This document shows, piece after piece, positions 8,565 through 16,842 of a stretch of 64,000 nt of DNA; position 1 is the first letter of the stretch; the number at the start of each line of letters is the position of its first letter. This DNA comes from an uncultured Clostridia bacterium (GTDB taxonomy: Bacteria; Bacillota; Clostridia; Saccharofermentanales; Saccharofermentanaceae). The notes below the pieces were generated by a model. It did not search any database and was not told where the DNA came from. It worked only from the letters and a program-made list of their open reading frames with translations. A program made the position numbers and the translations under genes. Where the stretch lies: assembly GCA_947167045.1 (NCBI GenBank), contig CAMVGO010000004.1:1-64000 (forward strand). Direction: 5' to 3'.

Positions 8565-9617
8565 TTACTGGTCTTCGTCGTCGAGGAATTCCTTGAAGTC
8601 GGCAAATGTCTCTTCGGCGGAAACGATCTTTGCGCGCTTGGAAGGCTGCTCTTCCTCCTTCCTCTCCCAAATGGGTTTAACGGGTTCGGGTCTCTCGGGT
8701 CTTCTGCCCTTGGGAGCTGGCTTAGCTTCGGAAGCAGCAGCTTCAGGTGCCTTAGGCTGAACACCGGCATCAGCAGCAGTCTTCGCTTCGGCAGCTTCTG
8801 CAGTCTTGTTCTCCGCAACAGGAGTCTCAGTCCTGGAAGCCTCAGCCTTTGTCTCAGCAGTGGCCACAGTCTTGGCAGCCTCAGCTTTCTTAACGTCTTC
8901 AGCCTTTGCTTGGGTAAATGTAACGCCGGAATGGACGGGGCCGGTGGACTTAAATATCGGTACCGGTGCCTTCTCTTCTTCCGGTTTCTTCTCGACAGGC
9001 TTTTCCACAGGAGCAGCGAGCTTTTCCGCCATTTCCATGGCAGCTCTTCTAATCTCTTCGTCCTCCCGCTCGGCTGCTTCCTTTTCGGAGAGCTCCTGCG
9101 CGGCCTTCTCCTGAGCGGCACGTTCTTCGGCTGCCGCCTTTTCCTGTGCTGCACGTGCTCTTGATTCTTCGATCATCTTCTGCTGGAGCTGACGGCGTTC
9201 TTCGCGTGCCTTGTTCTTGGCATCTTCCTCCGCCTTCTGCTTCTGCTCTTCGCGCATTTGTTCTTCGACCTGCTTGCGCTTCTCGTCGTTAAGCTGAGCT
9301 ATATGAGAAGCCTTAAGATCACCGATGGATTCAGGAGCCTGTACGGCCTTTGTCATTATCTTATCCATCTTTGCACGGCTCTCGGCCTTGGAACGTTCCT
9401 CGTCCTCAGCGACCTTGACACCGAGCTGCTGGAGTCTCGCGAGCTCTTCCGGAGATACCGCAGAAGTCGTTGCTGCTTCAACAGGCTTTATGGTTGTTGT
9501 CTTGATCTCAACGTCTCCTACTTCGGAAACGCTGAAATCTGACGCAGCTTCCTGGATCTTCTTGATATCGGGGATCTCTACGCCGGGCAAAACCTGATAT
9601 TTCTTCTCATCTCTCAT
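8565..9617 (-). CDS. Ala/Glu-rich coiled-coil protein, last gene of the TerY-P operon
   Basis: I do not recognise a domain. The 350 residues have an ordered-looking N terminus (about 1-60, starting MRDEKKYQVLPGVEIPDIKK), then a long charged helix rich in Glu, Ala, Arg, Gln and Lys (about 60-210) that should form a coiled coil. A low-complexity Ala/Thr/Pro/Glu region follows (about 230-330), and a short acidic C-terminal motif (FADFKEFLDDEDQ). No membrane segment or signal peptide is seen, so it is cytoplasmic. AAAGG is ten bases before the ATG. The gap to the PP2C gene is only six bases. Its many Ser and Thr residues and its place behind a kinase, vWA protein and phosphatase make it a candidate phosphoprotein of that system, which is inference only. 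Confidence 0.75.
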   Translation of the reverse strand: MRDEKKYQVLPGVEIPDIKKIQEAASDFSVSEVGDVEIKTTTIKPVEAATTSAVSPEELARLQQLGVKVAEDEERSKAESRAKMDKIMTKAVQAPESIGDLKASHIAQLNDEKRKQVEEQMREEQKQKAEEDAKNKAREERRQLQQKMIEESRARAAQEKAAAEERAAQEKAAQELSEKEAAEREDEEIRRAAMEMAEKLAAPVEKPVEKKPEEEKAPVPIFKSTGPVHSGVTFTQAKAEDVKKAEAAKTVATAETKAEASRTETPVAENKTAEAAEAKTAADAGVQPKAPEAAASEAKPAPKGRRPERPEPVKPIWERKEEEQPSKRAKIVSAEETFADFKEFLDDEDQ

Positions 9618-9623
9618 ATAACA

Positions 9624-10721
9624 TCATCCTTTAACGGAAAGTACTAATTCTATTGCGCCTACTATACAGAGGATAGCACCGATGATAAGCAATACAATGG
9701 AGATCTTGCTTATCCTCGAAGGAACCTTCTCTTCCTGCTTTTCCGGTTCTGCAGAAGTTTCCGCTGCAACCCGAGAGGCAGCCTCCGGCACATTCTCCGG
9801 CTCCGCTGCGGCAACAGGTGTTTCAGTTTCCTCGCCTGCACACTTCTTTATGATCTCATGCGCGTTTATAAGCTCCGGCTTTATTGCCACGGACAGATCC
9901 TTGAATGTCTCGGCAGAAGAAGCGAATTTCTCAGCCGAACTCTCAAGAGTATCTGGATCCGGAGCTTTTGTACCCTCGAAGAGCATTACTCCGAAGCTTG
10001 CGTCATCGCTGACATTGCTGGAACCGACGATAAACTTCTGTACTGTCTCCAAAACAGACTTCTCGCCTTCTTCCCTGCCTTCTGCAAATGTCTCGGCCAT
10101 CTTGGCAACCACGGGCTTAACGAGACCTGCTTCCTCATTGTAGACACTGTCCTGGACACCATCGGTCATAAGAGCGATGGCATGAACATCGTCTACAGTA
10201 GTCTTTATGAAACGCAGATAGTTGTCCGCGTGGGCGGCGGTGACAAAATATGTCTTGCCGTCTTTATCGTTCTGGGGCATCGAGATGGGGCTGACACCGG
10301 AAGGTGAGATCCTTACGATGAGACCGTCTCCGATATGACCGATCATCATACGTCTGTCCTTTACGGCAACAAAGAGGAGCGTGCATGACAGCCTGTCGAT
10401 GACATCTATTGTGCGCTCTTCCATAATGCCTGCAAAAGCGACGCGGAGCTTGGCCATGAGATAACCTCTTACTGCCGCTTCCCTGTTCTCAGCATAAAGC
10501 GCATCGAAATGATCGCAGAGCGTGTCAGTGATGACATGTACCGCGCAGTCAGAACCGAATCTTGCATCGGTATACTGCTTGCCGCCGGCTCCGTCAGCTA
10601 TACAGACCACTGAAACGCCGTTCTTTGTGGCCGCATAGGAAGCGTCCTCACAGGGAGTTCCGCGGTTTACATGCTTATTGCCGATGGTCGTGATCGCTCC
10701 GACCGTAATACCCTTATACAT
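9624..10721 (-). CDS. PP2C-family protein phosphatase with C-terminal membrane anchor
   Basis: A metal-dependent Ser/Thr phosphatase of the TerY-P type. Visible PP2C motifs are CEDASY near residue 24, VCIADGAGG (metal-binding Asp) near 40, IGHIGDG near 127, LMTDGVQDS near 186, and VSDDASFGVM near 240. After the catalytic domain (about 1-255) come an Ala/Glu-rich linker and one hydrophobic helix at about 340-362 (VLLIIGAILCIVGAIELVL), so the phosphatase domain should face the cytoplasm while tethered to the membrane. The start overlaps the vWA gene's stop by one base (TAATG). It probably reverses phosphorylation by the kinase encoded two genes upstream. Confidence 0.88.
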   Translation of the reverse strand: MYKGITVGAITTIGNKHVNRGTPCEDASYAATKNGVSVVCIADGAGGKQYTDARFGSDCAVHVITDTLCDHFDALYAENREAAVRGYLMAKLRVAFAGIMEERTIDVIDRLSCTLLFVAVKDRRMMIGHIGDGLIVRISPSGVSPISMPQNDKDGKTYFVTAAHADNYLRFIKTTVDDVHAIALMTDGVQDSVYNEEAGLVKPVVAKMAETFAEGREEGEKSVLETVQKFIVGSSNVSDDASFGVMLFEGTKAPDPDTLESSAEKFASSAETFKDLSVAIKPELINAHEIIKKCAGEETETPVAAAEPENVPEAASRVAAETSAEPEKQEEKVPSRISKISIVLLIIGAILCIVGAIELVLSVKG

Positions 10722-11452
10722 TACTCGTCCTCGTTAATGAATTTCATAAAGTCATCAAGCTCGACAGCTTTGCCTTGCGGCGTGGTGTCGATATTATAAA
10801 GAGCATCGTCGCTCATACCGGAAGATACGATCGAAGATGAAGAGGATCCGAGGAATTCAAAAAGCTTTCCGAAGTCCGCGGAGTTTACCGAGATGGGCTC
10901 GGCGCGCTTGAGGGAAAGTCTCTTCAATATATCGAAATCAACACCGGAACCTACACCGATGTTAAAGACAACAAGCTTATCCTGACTCTCGAGTTCATTG
11001 CAGGCCTTGATCGCAAGCTCCATGTTCTGCATAGCGTTGGGTCCCTGCGGAGCGCCGTCCGTAATGACTACGAGCCATGGCTGGAAATACTTGATGCCCA
11101 TTTCCTTGTAGCCTTCTTTTCGCGCATTGAGAAGCTCTAAGGCAGTAAGAACGCCCTCACCGATAGGTGTAAGTGTCGTCGATGCCGTGATCTCGGGAAG
11201 TCCCTTCTCTTTGGAGATCTTACCGAAAGGCATTACGATATCGACCTTGGAACCGAATGTAATGATCGCTATATCCGTTGAAGACCTTGTGTCGTCATTC
11301 GCCTTGATTGAAGCTACGAAGTTCTGAAGACCCATGTTAAGCTGCTTAATGGGGTTTCCCATCATTGAACCCGATGTATCAAGTGCAAAACAAATTGGAA
11401 GTCTTCGTCTGGTGCTCGTACCGAAATCGGAACTCGAAAAACTGTTCGCCAT
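10721..11452 (-). CDS. TerY-like von Willebrand factor A domain protein
   Basis: A 243-residue vWA protein of the TerY class. The metal-ion-dependent adhesion site is intact: DTSGSM near residue 24, a Thr in the following loop region (TPIGEG), and the Asp of VVITDGAPQG near 132. TerY proteins are cytoplasmic and thought to act as metal-dependent scaffolds or sensors. The ATG at 11452 has GGAGG six bases upstream. A start 18 bases further up has no site. It is followed without a gap by the PP2C gene and preceded by the kinase gene 63 bp away. Confidence 0.9.
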   Translation of the reverse strand: MANSFSSSDFGTSTRRRLPICFALDTSGSMMGNPIKQLNMGLQNFVASIKANDDTRSSTDIAIITFGSKVDIVMPFGKISKEKGLPEITASTTLTPIGEGVLTALELLNARKEGYKEMGIKYFQPWLVVITDGAPQGPNAMQNMELAIKACNELESQDKLVVFNIGVGSGVDFDILKRLSLKRAEPISVNSADFGKLFEFLGSSSSSIVSSGMSDDALYNIDTTPQGKAVELDDFMKFINEDE

Positions 11453-11515
11453 AATAATCCTCCGACTCATCGTGAGTTAAAAATATACTCTTATGAGATT
11501 ATAACAAAAATAGTG

Positions 11516-13261
11516 TCAGAACAGACCGAAGAATTTCTTCTTCTTTGCGGGTTCTGCAGGGGCTGCAGGAGCAGCATTACCCGTCGTACCGGCGGGAACA
11601 AACGGAGAGTTGCTCTTCTGCGGCGTGTCGGCAGGCTTGTCATCATCAAATCTGACAGGTCTGAAACTGCTGCTCGTACCGACGCTCGAAGATACGAATC
11701 TGCCCGTAGGCGCATTCGCGAAACTCTTCTTCTCTGCTGCAGGCTTAGGCTCGACAGCCTTATTGCCCTTTGCTTTCCTGGCTTCAAGCTGTGCTCTGAC
11801 ATCGTTTACGTTGATGCTTGTCTGCTTATAGTCCTCACAAGGGAAAAGCTTGTAAGCTTCAGGATCGTCATAGACACAATTCTCAAGTTCATTCATATAG
11901 ACCTGAACGGCATCTCTCCAGCAGACAGCCTCATAGGATTTGCCTTCGCGGAATGTCTTGTAGAGCATGACGCGGAGTCTTTCCGGGAGATATTCCCAGA
12001 TGTGATCATAACCGCCAACGGGAATATGTTCCGTATCAGAGTTATCGAGAGTATACGGGAAGTTCTTGTTGATTATCTCTTCCCTCAATGTCTCGGCGCC
12101 GTTCCTGGTCGCATAAGGATGCAGGCCGCAGAACAGAATCGAGAATACGAGCATAGCGATCGAATAATCCTCATCCTCAAGGCTTCTTACAAAACCGGAG
12201 AAATCCTTTCCCCAGAGTTTCGGATCGGTAAACTCCTCAGTACCTACAGGACAGGGAAGATTGCTTATCTGAACACTGTCCATGTCGATAAGATACTGAA
12301 CAGCCGAAGTATAGATAAGTGCATTCTTGAGCTGAATGTCACCTGCGACAACATCATGCATATGAAGATAAAGATATTTGCTGATAAGCGACAGAAGCGT
12401 CTCGCACACATCGAGTCTCGTCCAGTAAGGGAACTGCTCGATTATTGCATCAGGTCCGTCGAAAACATTGCTGAGCGTCGTACCCTTGCCCAAAGGCATC
12501 GTATAACCGACGGGCATACCGCGGAAATAAAGAAGGTGTCTCGGGACACAGAATTCGGGTGACGTGATACCCAATGCCTGAAGCTTCTTGAGCTTGGCCC
12601 ATCTTAAAGGCGTGATGACTCCACTGTGATAGATCTTGGCAACGAATCTGGAATTGTCGGTCGTAAAAACCATTCCCTCAGCACCGCCGCTCAATCTCTT
12701 GACGAGCGTAAACTTGTCGCCTTCAGTGGATAAGACAACATCATCGATGTTTGCCCTGGCATCGGAATCAAGGAATGTATCATTCTGAGCCAGTCCGCTG
12801 ACTGAAGGGAGCGGATTATCCTCTATCGCCTCCGCAAGTGTCGGATAGATCCTGAAACCTTTAGGCGAAAGGATGGCGACATCCTTGTTATATTCGATCT
12901 TCTTCTCGCAAAGTCTCTTGAAGAAGATGCTTCTGCTGGTGGTAAGCAGACAGGACTCGTTAAGTTCCTTAACCTGCTCGATGAAATACTCTGTGTTGCA
13001 GGTGTTGACTAAATGGAGCCTGTTCGTGGTAAGAAGAGTCTGCATGAGATTGCGCATGGCTGTCTGGACATATTTGTCCTTGGGATCCTGCTGTGCGACA
13101 ACACACTTATGAAGGCTCTTAAAGGTATCATTGACATAACATTCAATGCCGTAATCATTGAACATATTTATGAGTTCATCAAAACATACTCCGTTGGAAT
13201 ACTCCAAGACAACAGAGTAATCAAGTACGATCGACAGATACTTACTCAGTCCTTCGAACAT
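11516..13261 (-). CDS. Protein kinase-like protein of the TerY-P triad
   Basis: 581 residues in three parts. Residues 1-175 form a folded-looking N-terminal domain I cannot name; its alpha/beta pattern is only loosely PIN-like. Residues about 180-400 are a kinase fold: a glycine loop GGAEGMVF, the ATP-binding lysine in RFVAKIY, a catalytic loop HDVVAGDIQLKNAL, and a metal-binding YLIDMDSVQI in place of the usual DFG. This loop style, G-D-x-x-x-x-N, is that of TerY-associated and RIO/Bud32-like kinases. The C-terminal 120 residues are Lys/Ala/Pro-rich and end in FFGLF. It is the first gene of the operon. A weak promoter (TTGATT, 15 bp, TATAAA) lies at 13300-13326. Confidence 0.85.
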   Translation of the reverse strand: MFEGLSKYLSIVLDYSVVLEYSNGVCFDELINMFNDYGIECYVNDTFKSLHKCVVAQQDPKDKYVQTAMRNLMQTLLTTNRLHLVNTCNTEYFIEQVKELNESCLLTTSRSIFFKRLCEKKIEYNKDVAILSPKGFRIYPTLAEAIEDNPLPSVSGLAQNDTFLDSDARANIDDVVLSTEGDKFTLVKRLSGGAEGMVFTTDNSRFVAKIYHSGVITPLRWAKLKKLQALGITSPEFCVPRHLLYFRGMPVGYTMPLGKGTTLSNVFDGPDAIIEQFPYWTRLDVCETLLSLISKYLYLHMHDVVAGDIQLKNALIYTSAVQYLIDMDSVQISNLPCPVGTEEFTDPKLWGKDFSGFVRSLEDEDYSIAMLVFSILFCGLHPYATRNGAETLREEIINKNFPYTLDNSDTEHIPVGGYDHIWEYLPERLRVMLYKTFREGKSYEAVCWRDAVQVYMNELENCVYDDPEAYKLFPCEDYKQTSINVNDVRAQLEARKAKGNKAVEPKPAAEKKSFANAPTGRFVSSSVGTSSSFRPVRFDDDKPADTPQKSNSPFVPAGTTGNAAPAAPAEPAKKKKFFGLF

Positions 13262-13403
13262 AACCTTACTTATAACCTTCTCTCTCCCCCGATTATGATT
13301 TTATACAATGGAAATTTATAAATCAAGAAATGCTAACAATAATTTTGATATTTTTACCATGAATCAAACACAAAGAAAAAAATATGTCGATACACACAAA
13401 GTA

Positions 13404-15266
13404 TCAGCCGATGCCGACCAGTTTCATTAGATATTTAGCATTAGATTGCCTGCTGATACCCGAAGTGAGCTTATAATCAAAAGTTATACCGGTATCCGTG
13501 TAGTTCTCCGAGAAGTGATAATACCTGATATTGTCGAAGCCTTCAGTCGTTTTATCGATCATTGCATAGTCATGTGTCGTCATCATGCCGCAGATATAAG
13601 GCTTCGAAAGTTTCTTTAATACCGTAAGCGCGCCTTCGGTCCTGTCATCGGAATTGGTGCCGCGGAATATCTCGTCTATCAGGAACAGAAGAGCTTTCTC
13701 CTCTCCTGCCGCCTTAACGATACCGGATATCCTTATGAGTTCTGCCTTGAATGTACTCATATTCTCCTCAAGGCTGTCGACTATCCTCATCGAACTCATT
13801 ACCCTCATTCTTCCGAGCGTAAGCCTGGATGCAGGTACAAGACCGCCTGTCATGGCAAGGATCGTGCAGACGCCGACCGTTCTGATCATCGTGGTCTTAC
13901 CGGACATGTTGGATCCTGTGATTATCGCTATATCATTCTTTACGGTAACGGAATTGCTTACCGCAGTATCGTGTGCAAGAAGCGGATGTGTAAGGTTCTC
14001 CCCTTCGAAATAAGCATTTGCGGAAGCTTCATCCGACTCAACGAATTCCGGGAAAGCGCTCTCTTTAAAGACAAGTCCTGTCTGTGCCGCACACATCATG
14101 GCCTCGAGTTCAGAAAGGCTGTCAATGTATGCCGGCAGGCTCTTTCCGTGCTTTACGGCCCAGTTGCCCAAAAGATAAGCGATAAGATAATCAAGCGGTG
14201 CGATCAGGTTAAGTATAAGAGCGAAAAGCGGCTGGCTCCTTAAGCCTGCCACACGCAGTGCGCGGTCCAGTTCCTTAAGTGAATCAAATGCGCTCTCAGA
14301 CTTGTCATCACCTTTAATCAGCGACTTGATGAGAGCATTATCAAAACCGGCTCTCTCGAGAATGGAATAGAGTTTCAATATCGTTCTGACCTGCGTAGGC
14401 ATTCCTTCGCAGGCTTTGATGTATGTGTCGTTAAATCTGTGTCCCGCAACCCATATGATCAGGTTGATGATAAAACATGCAGGGATCGATGAAGCAGCAT
14501 ACTCCGGGAAAAGGATATAAGCAGCAGGAACAAAGAGCCAGACAACACAGCCAAAGATGCCGAGAACATTTGCCGCGGTCTTTGTTTTCGTGCCTGTGCC
14601 TGCAAAGTCCATAAGGACCTTGGGATCTTTTGTCATCTTTCCGCATCTGGCAGTAGCCTGGTATTCGAGAAGTATCTCAGGCTTGGAGCAAAGCTCGCTG
14701 ACGGCAGCCTGCCTGGCCTTGAGTTCATCCCTTGTAATACCTGATTCGTGTTCGTAAAGGAGCGTATCGGCAAATCTTCTTCTTCCGAAAGAAGTCTCGG
14801 ATACGTTCAGGAGCGAAAACAGTGATTTCTTGCCGAACAGATCAAGATCAGCGCAGTAATCATGATCAGGCACGTCAAAATCCTTGCCATAGAGCCTGCT
14901 CTTCGCAGAGCCGATGTCTTCCGCCCTCTTGAGTCCTTTTACGGCAATGTTCCGGAGTTCATTGAAGTCACCGTTGATCCTGGCTATATAAGACAAATTG
15001 ACCTTACTTAGCTCGGTGAGATATTCCACCTTTTCGGTAATGCCGCTGTGTATGAAACAAAGAACTACGAACAGGGCAAGAAACAACGCGCCTGCAAAAA
15101 AGAGTACGGGAACCTGGCTTACGATACCCCAAACGATCATTGAAGCCGCGCCCAGGAAAGATATTAGTCTTAAAAAAGATAAAAAGCCGCTCTGCCTTCC
15201 ATATCGGGCAAGATCGGCATTTATAACCTTTTGTTTGTCTTCGTAGAACTTAAGATCAGCTTTCAT
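13404..15266 (-). CDS. Membrane-anchored MutS-family ATPase (MutS-like, no mismatch domain)
   Basis: A 620-residue MutS relative. The C-terminal ATPase is clear: Walker A GSNMSGKTTMIRTVG near 425, Walker B LLFLIDEIFRGTNSDDR near 500, then the family switch GMMTTHDYAM. The N-terminal mismatch-recognition domain of MutS1 is missing, and there is no Smr domain as in MutS2. Instead there are hydrophobic pairs near 27-68 and 195-240, so it is probably a membrane protein with a cytoplasmic ATPase. I choose ATG 15266, which overlaps the sirtuin gene by 11 bp. A longer frame to 15371 adds only Arg-rich out-of-context sequence read from within the sirtuin tail. The role is unknown. Confidence 0.85.
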   Translation of the reverse strand: MKADLKFYEDKQKVINADLARYGRQSGFLSFLRLISFLGAASMIVWGIVSQVPVLFFAGALFLALFVVLCFIHSGITEKVEYLTELSKVNLSYIARINGDFNELRNIAVKGLKRAEDIGSAKSRLYGKDFDVPDHDYCADLDLFGKKSLFSLLNVSETSFGRRRFADTLLYEHESGITRDELKARQAAVSELCSKPEILLEYQATARCGKMTKDPKVLMDFAGTGTKTKTAANVLGIFGCVVWLFVPAAYILFPEYAASSIPACFIINLIIWVAGHRFNDTYIKACEGMPTQVRTILKLYSILERAGFDNALIKSLIKGDDKSESAFDSLKELDRALRVAGLRSQPLFALILNLIAPLDYLIAYLLGNWAVKHGKSLPAYIDSLSELEAMMCAAQTGLVFKESAFPEFVESDEASANAYFEGENLTHPLLAHDTAVSNSVTVKNDIAIITGSNMSGKTTMIRTVGVCTILAMTGGLVPASRLTLGRMRVMSSMRIVDSLEENMSTFKAELIRISGIVKAAGEEKALLFLIDEIFRGTNSDDRTEGALTVLKKLSKPYICGMMTTHDYAMIDKTTEGFDNIRYYHFSENYTDTGITFDYKLTSGISRQSNAKYLMKLVGIG

Positions 15267-16263
15267 CCTTCTTCGCCTTTGAAGATGAGGCTTTCTTTGA
15301 AGCGGTCGTACCGGAAGCCTTCTTTGCAGGTGCTTTCTTCGCTGTCTCAGCCTTCGGCTCCTTCTTAGCATCTGCCTTTGAAGCAGACTTTGAAGCTGTC
15401 TTGGAAGCAGCGGACTTGGCCGTGGTCTTCGCAGAAGTCTTCTTAGCCGTTGTCTTCTTTGAAGTTGTCTTGGAAGCGGTATTCTTTCTGGATACTCTCT
15501 TCGGAACGACCTTGTCTAAGACTTCGCCTACGTTATCGTGGATCGTAAGCAGTGCCTTAAGATCCATGTATGTGGAACTCTTGTTGATGATGACGATCCT
15601 GTCATGCTTTAAGAACTGGGCGAAAGTTGCTGCGGGATAAACCGTAAGCGATGTTCCCGCAATGATCATGAGATCGCATTTCTTTACTGCCTTGATGGCA
15701 TTGTCAACATTCTCATGCTCGAGATTTTCCTCATAGAGAACAATGTCAGGTCTTACTATGCCGCCGCACTTGTCACAGTGGGGAACGCCTTCCTGTGCAG
15801 CTATGTATTCGATATTGAACTTCTTTCCACAGTCCATGCAATAATTCCTGAATACGGAACCGTGAAGTTCGATAACGCACTTGGAACCTGCCTCCTGATG
15901 GAGATTGTCGATGTTCTGAGTGATTATTGCCTTGAGCTTGCCCTGTCTCTCGAGCCTTACAAGGGCCTTGTGGGCCTTATTCGGTCTTGCGTCAGGATAT
16001 ATGAGCTTACGCTTATAGAAATCATAGAAATCTTCAGGATGCTCGATAAAGAAATCATGGGCGATAATGTCGATCGGTCTGTACTTGGTACCGCTCTCAG
16101 TGTTATAGATACCGGCTCCGCTTCTGAAGTCGGGAATGCCGCTCTCAGTCGAGACACCTGCACCGCCAAGGAAAACGATGTACTTGGACTCTTCGATCAA
16201 CTCCTTGAGCTGCTTTATCTTGTCATCACGGACGCTTCCGAATCTGTCAATCCTCGTCTCCAC
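15256..16263 (-). CDS. Sirtuin (Sir2-type NAD-dependent deacylase) with histone-H1-like tail
   Basis: Sirtuins remove acyl groups from lysines using NAD. Residues 1-240 hold the complete core: GGAGVSTESGIPDFRS (NAD binding), TQNIDNLHQ, the catalytic His in ELHGS, the zinc Cys pairs CMDC and CDKC, and AGTSLTVYPAA. From about 245 the last 90 residues are only Lys, Ala, Ser and Thr with few others (repeats such as KKTTAKKTSAKTTAKS), like histone H1 or bacterial Hc1/AlgP tails, so nucleic-acid binding is likely. A GTG start at 16263 has GAGG nine bases upstream; TTG 16269 is too close to it. It sits between the PH-domain gene and the MutS-like gene. Confidence 0.9.
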   Translation of the reverse strand: METRIDRFGSVRDDKIKQLKELIEESKYIVFLGGAGVSTESGIPDFRSGAGIYNTESGTKYRPIDIIAHDFFIEHPEDFYDFYKRKLIYPDARPNKAHKALVRLERQGKLKAIITQNIDNLHQEAGSKCVIELHGSVFRNYCMDCGKKFNIEYIAAQEGVPHCDKCGGIVRPDIVLYEENLEHENVDNAIKAVKKCDLMIIAGTSLTVYPAATFAQFLKHDRIVIINKSSTYMDLKALLTIHDNVGEVLDKVVPKRVSRKNTASKTTSKKTTAKKTSAKTTAKSAASKTASKSASKADAKKEPKAETAKKAPAKKASGTTASKKASSSKAKKDES

Positions 16264-16278
16264 AAACAATAACCTCTA

Positions 16279-16734
16279 TCAATGAATATCGATTATGCCG
16301 TCACCGTCGAGATCCACGCCTTCAAGATCACCGTGATCGTGGAACATTCCGGCAGCACCGAACATCTCTTTACCTGTAACACGCTTCTCATCGCGTCTCT
16401 GTTCAACCAGTGTGCTCAAAGCCTTCCTGACTCTGTCAGGTGTCTTGATATTCTTGATCTCAAGGACAGGAGCCGTCTTATCGGCCGTGGTAAGGATTAC
16501 CGAACCGACACCGAAGATCTTCTGCCAGATCGACTGCTTGAACGTAAGATCCAGGATTCTGTATAAAAGGATCTCCTCAGAGCTTATGTTGAAGATACCC
16601 TTTTTGAGGTAGAACTTGTTCTTGCTGAAACTGTAGATGGTAAATGACAGCGGCAGACCCAGATATCTCTTCCTGTCCTGCCAGAGGATCTCTTCCTTCT
16701 CTGTCAGATTTGTAAGTTTGTCTATTCTACCCAT
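16279..16734 (-). CDS. Bacterial PH-domain protein with a C-terminal calcium-loop motif
   Basis: A 151-residue protein with a bPH (YdbT-like) domain: EEILWQDRKRYLGLPLSFTIYSF, YLKKGIFNISSEEILLYRILDLTF, then a turn IFGVGSVILTT and LEIKNIKTPDRVRKAL. Such domains are usually membrane-associated scaffolds. No transmembrane helix is seen. The tail ends DLEGVDLDGDGIIDIH, which has the spacing of an EF-hand or dockerin calcium loop (Asp at 1, 3, 5). I start at ATG 16734, with GGGAG eight bases upstream, because the promoter at 16783-16812 would place the start of transcription inside any longer frame. First gene of the PH-sirtuin-MutS-like unit. Confidence 0.75.
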   Translation of the reverse strand: MGRIDKLTNLTEKEEILWQDRKRYLGLPLSFTIYSFSKNKFYLKKGIFNISSEEILLYRILDLTFKQSIWQKIFGVGSVILTTADKTAPVLEIKNIKTPDRVRKALSTLVEQRRDEKRVTGKEMFGAAGMFHDHGDLEGVDLDGDGIIDIH

Positions 16735-16782
16735 AAGTAAAGCTCCCTTCGGGAAAGCAACATAAAGCTCTTCACAACTTAC

Positions 16783-16812
16783 ATTATATAAAAAAACTGA
16801 TTTTTTGTGCAA
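16783..16812 (-). promoter_or_regulatory. Promoter of the PH/sirtuin/MutS-like operon
   Basis: On the minus strand TTGCAC (16807-16812) and a perfect TATAAT (16783-16788) are 18 bp apart, within an A/T-rich stretch. The leader to the chosen ATG is about 40 bases. Confidence 0.7.
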
Positions 16813-16842
16813 ACAAATCGAAAATGAAACGTAATATTAATA

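Noticed and set aside
8492-9154. A long Arg/Leu/Pro-rich frame on the minus strand
   Set aside because: It is an out-of-frame reading of the Glu/Ala-rich coiled-coil gene; composition bias makes such frames stay open.
11513-12562. A 349-codon plus-strand frame opposite the kinase gene
   Set aside because: It lies fully antisense to a gene with clear kinase motifs and has no ribosome site or recognisable domain.
15267-15371. Longer N terminus for the MutS-like gene
   Set aside because: The extra 35 residues are Arg/Leu-rich and are simply the sirtuin Lys/Ala tail read in another frame.
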